From Riptortus pedestris (taxonomy: Eukaryota > Arthropoda > Insecta > Hemiptera > Alydidae), in NCBI GenBank assembly GCA_019009955.1, contig CM032228.1, forward strand, positions 100,065,001 to 100,129,000: a stretch of DNA of 64,000 bases, in the 5' to 3' direction. The translations under genes and the position numbers were made by a program. Of this stretch, positions 1 through 12,600 are shown piece by piece (the stretch's first letter is position 1; each line of letters starts with the position of its first letter). Below the pieces are notes generated by a model that was not told the origin of the DNA, did no database searches, and was given only the letters and a program-made list of their open reading frames with translations.

Positions 1-30
1 CTTGCATGTTTTGTTTGTTTTTTTCTCCAG

Positions 31-106
31 ATGTCCCTCTGTTGGAAAGGAACTTCGACAAAAAGAAGACTGAATTTTATTTGTTCTGGGATGAGTTCTA
101 AATTTA
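31..106 (+). other. Possible terminal exon of an upstream transcript
   Basis: A pyrimidine-rich acceptor ending CTCCAG at 30 is followed by an open frame from 33 that reads VPLLERNFDKKKTEFYLFWD and stops with TAA at 102-104. An AATAAA-like string lies near 134. No usable GT donor follows that would join it in phase to the LRPPRC exon at 202. It may be an alternative 3' end or chance. I do not recognise the peptide. Confidence 0.22.
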
Positions 107-201
107 ACTTTAGAGATAAGCACCTTCAAGCTAATAAAATAATGTTTCCTTGACCCAAATTTAATTATTAAAACACTCCCTAATCAATTTCTTTATTTCA
201 G

Positions 202-412
202 CCTTTTGAAAAAATTATGGCTATTTGTAAAGAGTTAAAAGAGACAGGTGAAAATGGAAATGCTCTGCTCGTAGCAACAGAAGCAGCATTGGTTAGTGAA
301 CAGCCAAAATTGAGCTCCAAATTATTATCAGCTTTATCTGTTGAGCATGAAGTCTGTCATCATTATTATTGGCCTATTATAGTACAGTATGGTAAAGCAG
401 GAAATATTCCAG
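202..412 (+). CDS. LRPPRC: LRPPRC exon (first in window)
   Basis: Acceptor TTATTTCAG at 193-201, donor G|GTATTT at 413. Phase 0 in, phase 1 out. Encodes [19 protein letters not shown] and onward; the motif [19 protein letters not shown] resembles the HYFWPLL segment of the family. Confidence 0.88.
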
Positions 413-1910
413 GTATTTAAACATAACTGCTATTAATAATAAGTTTTATAAAGTTATTATGTGAAAATAATAATTATGTTCACATTTTTATATGAGAATT
501 CAAATTCAGTCTGCACCATTACACATTAACTGCACATGGGTACATTAACTTCTTATAAACTTGGAACTCTCAGATTGTGAAAATCCTTAAAGCTATGTGT
601 GCAGCTACCAGAGGGGAAATTTATTTATTATGCTGCCTAAAGTGAACATGTTTTTATTGATGGCATAACAATTTAGTCATGGAAGGATTAGATAACAGAA
701 ATTTTACTACTCTCACACTGAAAGAAATTCCAATGTAAAGAACTAGAAGTTGGTTCCACATATCAGCATTTAACAGCTATTATTATTGCATTCTATCAAT
801 TGCAACTATTGGCATTGTACCCATGAGTAATTTTCAGAGCATCTCTCGAGCCTGCACAGGAAATGATTAACATTAGGTCTTTTCAAAATTAGGCAACATA
901 AACTTATACTAACCCACACACACAGAGGGTGTTTCAAAAATAATATACGTATTACCAAGTATTATTTTGTCCAAGCTATTGATCACTGGGCCTCGGCTCG
1001 GCTATTGGGGAAACGAATACATAGTCTACTGTATATTATTATAACCATTAGGTGTCAGTTGTCTTCTGTTTTGCTTGGTAACCATCATATGTTTAAAACG
1101 TCTACTCCGCAGCAGAAATCATTTGGTGTTCTTGAGTTTGCGAAGTGCAATTCCATGATCACACTAATATAAACTGCTTTCAATTCAAACATATGATGGT
1201 TACCAAGCAAATCGAAGACGACTGACATCTTGTCTATAATATATCTAGCCCATAATATAAACTAGACTGTGTATTCGTTTCTCCACTAGCCGAGCAGCGA
1301 TCGATAGTTTGGACAAAATAATACTTTGCAATTCGTATATTCTTTTTCAAACACTGTGTATATTACTGCTCTAGTGGTCATGATTTTCGTTGAACCATTG
1401 TCAAACTTGATATTGAAGTGTTTATGCAGGAAAAAAATCCATCACACAGGGCTGCATTAATTAATCAGATTAATGTGTTCCCACATGCATCACATATTTG
1501 AATTTATCTCAAAACGTAAATGTTCAATGAGAACAATATTTGATATTAAGGTTTCAAATAATGTGATTCTTAATATAACAGCTTATTGTTAATATGACAT
1601 GAGAAAGAGTGGGCGTTTACTGAAGGCCGAAAACTAAAAAATGCAAATATCTTGGTTATAATCAAGATAATGAAAAAACGTAAATAACAACATTTATAGA
1701 ACTTTACATTTGCAATAAGATTGATTCTATTTATTTATTTTCGATCCGAAGCATAATAACAGATATTTTGAATTTTCAAAAATCCCCCTCTCTAAACCCC
1801 CCCCCACTGGTCCAATTTTAACGAATTTGATCTTCATTTTTACATAAAATGTTTATATTTATTGAGTTAGATATAAATCAGGTAAAAATTGTGACCGATA
1901 GTGTTAACAG

Positions 1911-1982
<72 letters not shown>

Positions 1983-3567
1983 AGATAGATGTATATATAC
2001 ATATATACTAGTTATGGACCCGGCGATGTCCGGGAAATCATTGTTGACTGTTTTTATAGCAAGATTTCAATGTGTACAATTGCACTTCCCTCCACAACGT
2101 ATTGTTTTTCCGAAATAGCAATCCTAAAGTGTAACTTTTGGAGAATAATAGAATACAAATTTTAGTTGTGAAGAATAAATGAAAATGTGTTCCTAATCTA
2201 TCCCTCTCGACTTTTTGACTCATCGTTTTTGAGTAATTCAAACCACTTCCCGTAATGAAATCACTTCCCATAATGCCAGCATTTCACAGGAAATAAGTAA
2301 ACTCAATTAACTGTTTTGCCTCCCGTCAATTTCCGCTCTCGCATGAGTATTATCATCATGGTTTTCCTTAGATTCTTGATTCAGAATATTATTTTAATAA
2401 TTTATCTACCTGATGGAACTAAATAACAGTGGTACCCTAAAAATAATTTCATTTATATGCAAAAAGCTAGATGAGGGGAAGAAAGCCCTCCCTGCAACCT
2501 AAGTAATACTTTAAACATATATCGTGTATATATTAAATACTGGAAATGCTCTTATAGTTTATATTTCTATTGGAAATAAATAACATTGTTATTTTATAGG
2601 GAAAATAAATAAATGAGGTGGAGGTGACGGAGATTTATAACCTCATAAATCTGAATCATTCTTAGAACTATCATATAAGACTAAAACATAACATCTTTTG
2701 TCATAATACACATTTATTAAAAACACTTAAATAAGTACTAATAAAATTAATGACTCCCGCTATAGTTTTAGCATATATCCCGTGTTTACTTCATTTTACA
2801 ACAAAAGTGAAAGCAACAAATGTTAGTCTAAATAAAAAAACTAAACAGCTTTTGTTATGTGCACGATTGCCGAAAAACAAATAGAGAATGAAATATCGCG
2901 AATTTTTATTTCAGGCCTCCCTTATAACCCCCAATCCCGTTTGAACCAAAAATTTTAATATAGCTTATAATCTTGGAAGAATTAATTCTAATTCACATAC
3001 AGAGTTTTCGGTTCAACCGTTAGTGCCAAATGAAATAGTTGGCTCCCACTTTAGTTTTTAATGTATATCTCATTTATACTTGTTATATAACAAAAGTTAC
3101 TCAATAACAGAATAAACAACTTTTGTCATGTGCATATCTGCCAAAAACCAATAGGAAAAGAAAATATCACTAGATTTAATTTCAGGCCTCCCTTACAACC
3201 CCCACTCCTGTCTGTCCCTAGAAATGTTGGTACAGCTTATTATCATGGAGGCGTTAGTGCTAATACAAATACCGAGCTTTGTTTAATTCTATTGAGTCTT
3301 TTGAGCCAAATGAAATTATTTACGCCCGCTAGAGATTTTAGCGTATAACACATTTACACTTCGGTATATGACGAAAGTGTACATAACAACAGTTACTCTA
3401 AATAACAAAATAAACAACTTTTGTTTTGTGCATATTTGCAGAAAAAAAAAGCAATAGGAAACAAAATATTGCTATTTTTAATTTTAGGCCTCCCTTATAA
3501 CCCCCACTCCAGTTCGTCTCCGAGAATATTAATATAGCCTAAGGTCTTAAGTTGGGTTAGTTGTAAT

Positions 3568-3602
<35 letters not shown>

Positions 3603-6600
3603 TATAGTAGTATATTACTACTAACCCAACTTAGACTTTAGGCTATATTAATATTCTCAGAGACAAACAGGAATGGGAGTTATAAGGGAGGCCTGAAATT
3701 AAAAATAGGGATATTTCGTTTCGTATTGATTTCTCGGCACACATGCACATAACAAAAGTTGTTTATTTTGTTATTTAGAGTAACTTTTGTCCTACACCGA
3801 AGTATAAATGAGTTATATGCTAAAAATTATAGCTGGAGTCAAGCATTTTATTTAATACAAAAGACTCAACCGAACTATACAAAACTCTGTAAGAGAATTA
3901 ATACTAACTCCTCCATGATAATAAGCTGTACCAACATTTCTAGGGATGAGCAGGAGTGGGGGTTGTAAGGGAGGCCTGAAATTATAAATATTGATATTTA
4001 TTTTCCTATTGGTTTTTTTGCAAATATACACATCATAAAAGTTGTTTATTTTGTTATTTATTGCAGACGGTGATTTATGATATTTATATATATTCTTGTT
4101 TTTTTTTGGTTTTTTTTGTTACTTCTTTTATTTTTGTTTTTGAGAAAAATGAGTGAAGAATAACTTTTTTTTTCTCTCTAAAAAAAAAAACAATCAATTT
4201 TGTTTAATTAATTTTGCCTCTTATTTTCTTTTCTAATTTAAGGTATAATGGAAACCTTGGTACAAATGATCACTGAAGTGGGTCAACCAGTAAGTGGAGA
4301 AACTCTAAGGGATTATGTGGCCCCCTTCTTACCTGAAGGAGAAGAAGGAGTATATATAATGAGACAAGGAGGAATTCCTATAGCAACTTCCGCAGTTGCT
4401 ATAGTTGGGCATTTGTTGATAAAAAATAAAATTAAGTCTGCTGCAAAACTTGGTAACTTTATTTCAACAAGCCACATTCTTATTACCCTTCTGATGTTAC
4501 ATTTTGTCTTAATAATGTTTTATATTTTTATATGTAGCTCTTCAGTTTCGAGCAAAATATCATTCACCTCTATTATACAAGTCTGCTGTTGCGGCATTTA
4601 TCCAGACAAAAGATCTTGATTCCTTTATAACTTTAGTTCGAGTCATTGCAGAAAGTGAGCAAGATGAATTTGAAGGTGATACTTCTAACAAAATGATTAT
4701 TGATGCTATTGAAGTGCTTGGCAGGGCTGGTGCTACTGAAGGAATCAAATCAATGCTAGAAGTAAGAAAAATATGATCAAATTTTAAAATATATAAATAA
4801 CTTATTTGGAATCAATGGAAGACAAAATTATGTATAATCCATTAAGGGTGATTAGGTGATAATTAATAATGTTTAATTTGTTTCTATCATTATACATACC
4901 TCTTTATGCATGAAATGGGTACATTAACTAATAGAACAGAGCATGTTGTTTAGGTCATTCACACACCATAAAATTACTCAAACATTTCTTCAACATGAGA
5001 TTGCCAAAAACAACATAATTCAATTTGAAAATGTGATGACATGATTAAATTTGAAAGTGTGATGACATAATTCTATCTGTAGATTAACTGTTGGTTCTAG
5101 TGGAGGCAGTTTTCAAGATATTGAAGTCAAACATTTTGATGTTTGTTAAGTCAGTATTGTCCCATAGGAGAAGAAGGGAGAGATTTAATGATGGCCAAAT
5201 ACAAATTTCAAAATATCTTTCTTAGTGTACATCCTGCATGGAAAATATATGACAGTTCAACTGAAAATAAAATGTATACCAACTTTCATCATATCCACTT
5301 TTTAGATATGTAGGATAAAAATCTACATCAGCCATAAAAATCTTTATTTATTTCTACAATACCATTTTTTCCGCTAACCCTGCTGCTATCATCAGGTGTA
5401 AAAAAGGGACAATAGTGGTATGAGAGGAGGGACGAGTTGTATCTCTGTTAGAGATCAGCCCCTTAAACATGTTATTACAATTTACATTCATATAAGCAAA
5501 GAATAAATGTTTTAATGATATGGCTCTTTGAATTATGTATAAATAAACAATACACTGATTTTATTTTTAACTTCCAACAATCTGTCTGAGTTCAGGTGGT
5601 AGTCAATATATTATTGAGATAAATTTTAGGAACACAAATAGCAATTAAGGGCTTATGGCTTGGTCCTTGAATGTATACTTTATTTAACTTGTTGACCAAG
5701 ATTTCTCACAGCTTGTGTTCTTGCCTAGGACACTACAAGTTATCCCCAAATTGCCTTCACTTGATTCTAAGAAGGTAAAAAATTGCTACTGTCATTACCA
5801 AATAATTTTGTTAGATCCTGAATCCCTTAGATTAGCGTATCACCCAACTTCTCAGTCAGTGGTCTCTTCTTATATAATATTGGGGTATCTATGATTTGAT
5901 TATGAAACAAAATAACGGAAAATGTAAATATGATGTGCTTGTTTCTATGATTCATTACTGACTCATTTGGCTGCATATAATATATGACTCAGCTGAAACG
6001 TGTTTGACATTTTGAAGCATGATTGTGAGTGAACTGTCTTGTAGTTAACTTTCATGCAAAGCTTACTGGCCTATAAGCTACTATGATATAATTCATAGCC
6101 TTTAAAAAAAGTCTTTATGCTTTTTTAAGATTACTATGAACTGCAATTAGGGTTTTAAGTAAAATAATGTCAAGTAAACGAATTGTCATTTTAGACCAAA
6201 ATAGGTCCTTGCAGTCAACGTGTTAATAGGTGTCTACATGAATTTACTAAGTACACAGCTCCTTAAAGATTCAGAGTTTTAGTGATCCTTTTGTTCTCCC
6301 CAAGTGGATTGAAGAGCTGAATTCCTCAGGCAAAAGTTTTTATGACCTATGCCAGAAATTATCAATTCTTCCTAAATTATAATATTTAAAATTAATAATA
6401 CATCTGCATGATCGAATTATTAACATTTTATTACTGTTTTAGAGCTCTCAGTAGAAAATCCTTCATGGTCCAAAATTAAACTTTCATCGTAAACTTATTA
6501 CGTAGTACATACTGTACCGTTTGAGATTGGCTATAGTTAGTTATTTTTCAATTTTACCCACATAACTTCTATTTTTCATTTTTTTTAAGTTAATTAAATT

Positions 6601-9600
6601 ACTTCAATATAATGGTTTAATGATTTTTAGGCTTACTTAGATGCAGGTATTGGTATAAGTACTGAAACTGCGGACCAGATTCAAAATATGTTAACTGGGA
6701 AAATCCTTACCCCTGAGATATCTTCATTGCTTTCTAAGCTTACTTCACCAGATCTGACACCTATTGGTCTCGACAGACCTAATGTTCCAAGGAAACAATT
6801 GGAAAAGGTATTCTTCCTTTTTTTCTTTCTTTCTTTTTACAATAACTGGTTAAGTTATTTTAAAATGTCATAAATTGCAGGAACGAAAGACACGTGCTTT
6901 ACAGAAGTAGGTTTTATTATTCTACATGCCTTGGTGAACAATGTGCCACTATCTCTTTATTTAAATTGCACCTGAGTAATGGGGCATAAATATGAAAAGG
7001 GCCACCTGCGATTCAAGTTAACTTTAGTAGGAAGCCTGAGTTTCTTCATTCCTATGTTTGGAAATATCTAATTTGAGTATAAAAAATATAATTACAAGCC
7101 CAAAATAGATTCTTCGGAATCCACAATGGAATTAGATGAATCTAATCCATATTTTTAATGAGCATAAAATCAGTGCTCAAAGCCACATATGTTCTCCTAG
7201 GAGTAATCTCCTCTCCAACTGGAGTGGGTGATTACCCAGGTCTCCTTGTATCTAGAAGAGAGGTAGCTTCATTAAACTTTTGACAAATCCTAAAATAAAG
7301 TTGATTGAGAATTAAATTTTGAGTTGGATTAATTGAATAACTGAGTTTTGTTTAAGAGGATTAATTTCAGTGTTGGTCATCTGCTTGGTATAAATGACAA
7401 GATTATTTTTTTAATTGTTTGATACGAAACATTTATCTCATTTTATGAAATTTTTATCAGGAGTTGTTAATTATAACATTTGGTTAGCAACCAGTGGAAG
7501 CGGGCAGGATATAATGTTAGCCTACATCACCTCTCATAGACTTCCAACAGTGTGGATAGGCTGATGTTGGGGATGTTACAGTGGCTGCTAATGCTAGCAA
7601 AATCACCAGATTAATGAGGATGATTCTAGAAGGGACTTGTTTTAAGGTCATATCCAGAGTTACTATGTCTGATGTTTTGCTGGTGTCTGAGGTTACTAAT
7701 TGATTAAAACAAGAAGACCCACTATTACCTGCACTGCTTCACCTTGCCCTCTATGTAGCATTCCGAAAAATAAGGGCAAACCCTGGTGGTACTATGGACA
7801 GCTGATTGGCACGGCATATGTATACTGGCAAAGTATAGAACACTGCTAGAAATACTTTGGTATTGCTAGTGCTCTGGAAGAGTTTGTAAGGCTATCTCAT
7901 CTATGGCTTAGAGCAATCATTGAATTGGAAGAACTCTGTTTCTTTGTTGAAGTATATCTAAATACCTGCGGTATAAAGACCTAACTGTCACAGGAATTTG
8001 ATTTATGTCCTTCAAAAATTTTATGGATATCACTAATTGGCAGAGGCCTGCAAGTATTATGGTGCCTTAACATAATATTATTATTTATTAACGTCCACTT
8101 TTTGCAACTAAGGCTAATTGGGACGGGTTATCTACAGTTCACCACCCTTTTCTAGCCAAGGTGGGATTTAGGATGTTATTTAATGAATTCCGTCACTAAA
8201 TAATTTCCTTTACCCAGGCGAGAATCGAACTTGCCACTCTAGTTTTACCATGTGAGATAAAGGTCAACGCTTTAATTCACATGGCTAACCTGAGCCCCCT
8301 TAACATAATAGACAACAGAAACAAGAGATACTGCCCAGTCACTATTTAACACATAATAGCTGACCCTAATTGCTTGGAAAGGGTAGCTCCACCTTCCTCA
8401 CCAACTTAACTGAGATCAAAAATTATATGTATGAATGAACTGATTACTAATTTAATACAGTTATCCAGGAATAAATATTGTCAAAAAATGAATTGTAATA
8501 GAGTCGTACACTGCTTTTAAATTCGAAATAACTCATTGGATATAATAACAATAAACTTATTTTCCATGTTGGAGGTTTCCTCTATAACATTGAATTTCGA
8601 ACCAATTTATATTTAGTGATAATGAATTTTATTTTAGAATGAATCATCTATTCTGAGGTCTATAAAATTGGCCAATTCAAAAGGAGAAAATACTCATGTT
8701 CTTATGAAACAGCTTCTTGCCCATTATTGTCTGAATAAAGATCTTGAAAAAGCTGAGCAACTCATGAAGGTAAATAAGAAGGCTTGTAATAAATTAAATT
8801 TGAAACCAATCTCAATTTTTACTTGTTCTTATTTATTTTATTTTTCCTAGGACTTAGAAGGACAAAGTGATTTTCAGTTTACTAGTGGTTCTCTAATTTT
8901 GTTAATGGATCTTTACACTCATCATGAAAAACTTAATGAAGCATTGAATACTTATAATAGGATTCTGAAGGACCATTCTGATGCCTTAATTGATCCTCCT
9001 AAAATTCTGAAACTAGTTGCTTTGATGATAAAGAATGGCATGATTCAAGGTAAAAAATGTGGAATATTCATTTTTTTGGCTTTCCTCAAATTGAAAGTTT
9101 AAACTATAAATTGGCATTATGCTCTCCTTCAATATGCCATGAAATATCAGGGCCTATCATACATAGCTCTCTGCGGAAGGATATTTGATTAGTATATTGG
9201 TGTACTTTAAAAAATATAAAAATAATAATAAATAAATATAGAATCATTATTAGGCTGGTTTTAGTTTATTAATTTATGTCATTACCACCACAGTATTCAA
9301 AAAACACTAGGGTTGGACAGAAAGTCAATGAATGTACTCTTAAGAGCATACAACTTAAAACACAGGTCTCACAAGGAGACTATCGTCTGTAAAAATGGCC
9401 AAATATAATTTTTTACAGATGTTCTTCATAACTCTTGAAGAATCATTATGCTACTCAGAAAATGTTTAACGAAATAATATAAGGAGTTGATTAAAGTAAA
9501 ATGTTTGCATTTTGTGTTTCATAGAATCACTATGAAAGTCCGTCACTAAAGGTCTGCTTAAAGACAGCACATTTCCCACATATTGGTATAGCATACCAGT

Positions 9601-12600
9601 GATCTCATCTCACCACCTATTCTTTTTAAAACCGATGAGGAGAAAGGGGCAGGGGTGGGGCTGAAACAAGACAGTAAAAATAACTCACCTACTACTTGAA
9701 TTACAAAAAAATACATTGTACAACAATTGTAGACCATTAATAGTTTGACAAGACTGGTTCTATAACATTTTACGATCCTATCAATAATAACGAAGATATT
9801 TTTAATTTTTGAAATCCCCCTCTAAACCCTTACTATTCCATGACCGATTTCAGCCAATAGCATATATGATTTTTGGTCTTGATTGAAGCGGTTAAATATT
9901 GAGTATGGAATAGATTAAATATACATTTTTGAGACGAGAACATAACAACTTATTTGATGATGTCGTCACACAATGAGTTTGCATATATCTCGCTTAGTTA
10001 AAGTCTCCTGAAAACAAAATATTTGGTATTTCAGCTTTGAATAAAGTGGTTCATGATAGGACAGTGTATTGTTCATATGAGATGAGTAGGAGTGGGGGTT
10101 TATTGAAGGCCGAAAACTAAAAAATGTAAATATCTCGGTTAATGATCAAGAAAATGAAAAACCGTACATAAAAACATTTATAGAGCATTACATTTGCAAT
10201 AAGATTGATTCTATACAATTTTTCAATCCAAAGCATAACAACAGAGATATTTCGAATTGGGTTTGCTGAAGGCTAAAAACTAAAAAATCTAAATATCTCA
10301 GTTAATATTTATGATAGAGAAAATATGTATATAACAACATTTATAGTAATTAAATTTGCAATAAGATTGTTTATATACAAGTTTTTGATCCGAGTTATAA
10401 TATAATGATTATATTATTTCCATGTATCTCGTATAAGAAATGTCTCTTGAATATAATACGTGGTATTTAAGCTTCGAATAATGTGGTTTATTACATAACT
10501 GAGTATTGTTTATGTAACATGAGTAGAAGTGGGGGTTTGCTTAAGGCTGAAAACTGAAAAATGCAAATATTTCGGTTAATATTCAAGAAAGGGAATAAAT
10601 GTATAGAACAATATTTTTAGTACATTTAATTTGCTATAAAATTGATTCTATACAAGTTTTCGATCTGAGGTATAATATAATGTTGGAGATATTTCGAATT
10701 TTCAAAATTTTCCCCCTCTGAACCCCCCGCCCCCTCCCTATTTTAGATGTTAATGAACTTGATCTTTAATTTTACTTACATTTATATATACATTTATTTA
10801 TTTAAATTTTTATTTTAGATGCAATTGATGTACTTCAGAAACATTCTGTGGATTCTGAAACAAATTCAAAAGGATTTAATACAACGGCAGTATGCTGGAG
10901 ATTACTTAATACACTTGCTGAGAAGAATGATGCAGAAACATTAAAAAAAATTTTCAATTTATTAATTGAAAACAGATTTGTTGAGGTCAATAATATTATT
11001 CTTGGTCCTCTCATTAAAGTGCATCTCCTAAGGTATACAAATAAATTGCTATCTCTCTAATATTTTTATTTATCTTTATTGATAGTGGCTTATTGTGCTT
11101 TCCACTTTTATAGAGATGATCTGGAATCAGCCTTAAATGAGTTTGAGGAATGTTGTCGTAAATATCGTGCAACTCCGTGGAAAAATGAACTTGCTTGTAA
11201 ATTGATTCAAAAAGAAGATCCTATTGGCCTGCAGAAGCTGACTGATCTTTCAACGGAGGTTCATGGAGAAATAAATAGTCTTTATGATTTAGTTCTGTCC
11301 TTCATTGAATGTGGCAGAATTAGACAAGCTCGCAAAATTCTTGAGGTTATTTTTTTCATTTTTTTTTTTTTGTTTAGGTATATTTTCTTATATTTGGCAT
11401 TATGTAAGGTCGCTGTGCATTTTAATAGCCTGTTCCCTCTGAAAAATGTAGCCTGCAATGCAAATTCTGTTATGTATCAGGAGGGAAAAACTCTGAAACA
11501 AAAAGCCACTCTCTTTTTAGACCCTGGTCTCCCAATGAGTGTAATTTGGGGGGCATGATAGTAAAATATCAGTGATGTTTTTACCACCAACCTGTACCTC
11601 TCTCCTAGGCCGAAGTGTAATTAGAGATAATAATTAGCTCCATTTCTGTTCAGTTCTACTGTTATTTGTAGTAGTACAACAACAAAATTTGAATCAAACA
11701 TTTCAATGTGTATTTTTTATTCTTAGTTTTGCTTTGCTTTCTATTCTGTCAAAGTCCATAAGCAGTTCATGGAATCCATTGTTAAGGAGAACATCCATGA
11801 AAAATCAACAGATATTAAAGCCTTCATTAAACTATAAGCCCAGATGTTACAGAAAATCACACAGAGCATTACAGAAGTGTCTACCAATAAAGAAGGTGAT
11901 AAACAAGTTGAGTACCTAATGGCAATGAAATATGAAGAAACAGTCTCATTTTAATCACTGTTTGAAGTGGGCAGCATAGACTGGGAGTATACCGTGGTAA
12001 CAAATCCTCCTCCGAGAGAAGAATCAATAAAGAAGTTTATGCAGAAGTCAGTGCAAAATAAAGCCTGTTTAAAAAATATCATTTATTTGTAATTTGTCTT
12101 TCAAATTTTCAATAAAATGCATTTCTATGTAAATAAATAGTATGCAAAAAAAATAGTTATGTACATTCAATTGTTGTGCATAGATTCGCATATTCATAAA
12201 ATTCTTTTTGCAGTAATTTTCCACATTTTTAACTAATCAGAACCTCCCCCATCTGCCATGATTCTCGTATTACACACCTTTTCTAGACCACTACGAAAAT
12301 TCCAGTCTGCTCTTAGCTGTCAGCTTCAACAGCTGATGTTGGGCAAAAACCTTGGAAACCTTCCTGCTTCTTGACTTTTAGACCACTTTAGAGATGGAGT
12401 AACTGATTAGAGTAGCTTGATGTATTTGTAAAACATCTTACATTTGGTGAAAGAGCTTCCATGTACATTAATAACATTACCCGGGTATCTAACAAGAGAG
12501 CATCTACAATAGAGTACTTAGAGAGATCGAAGTTATGAGGAATCTCAAGACTTTATTAATACACGGGAGTGACAGCAAGAAGGTGAGTTATCTCGAGAGC

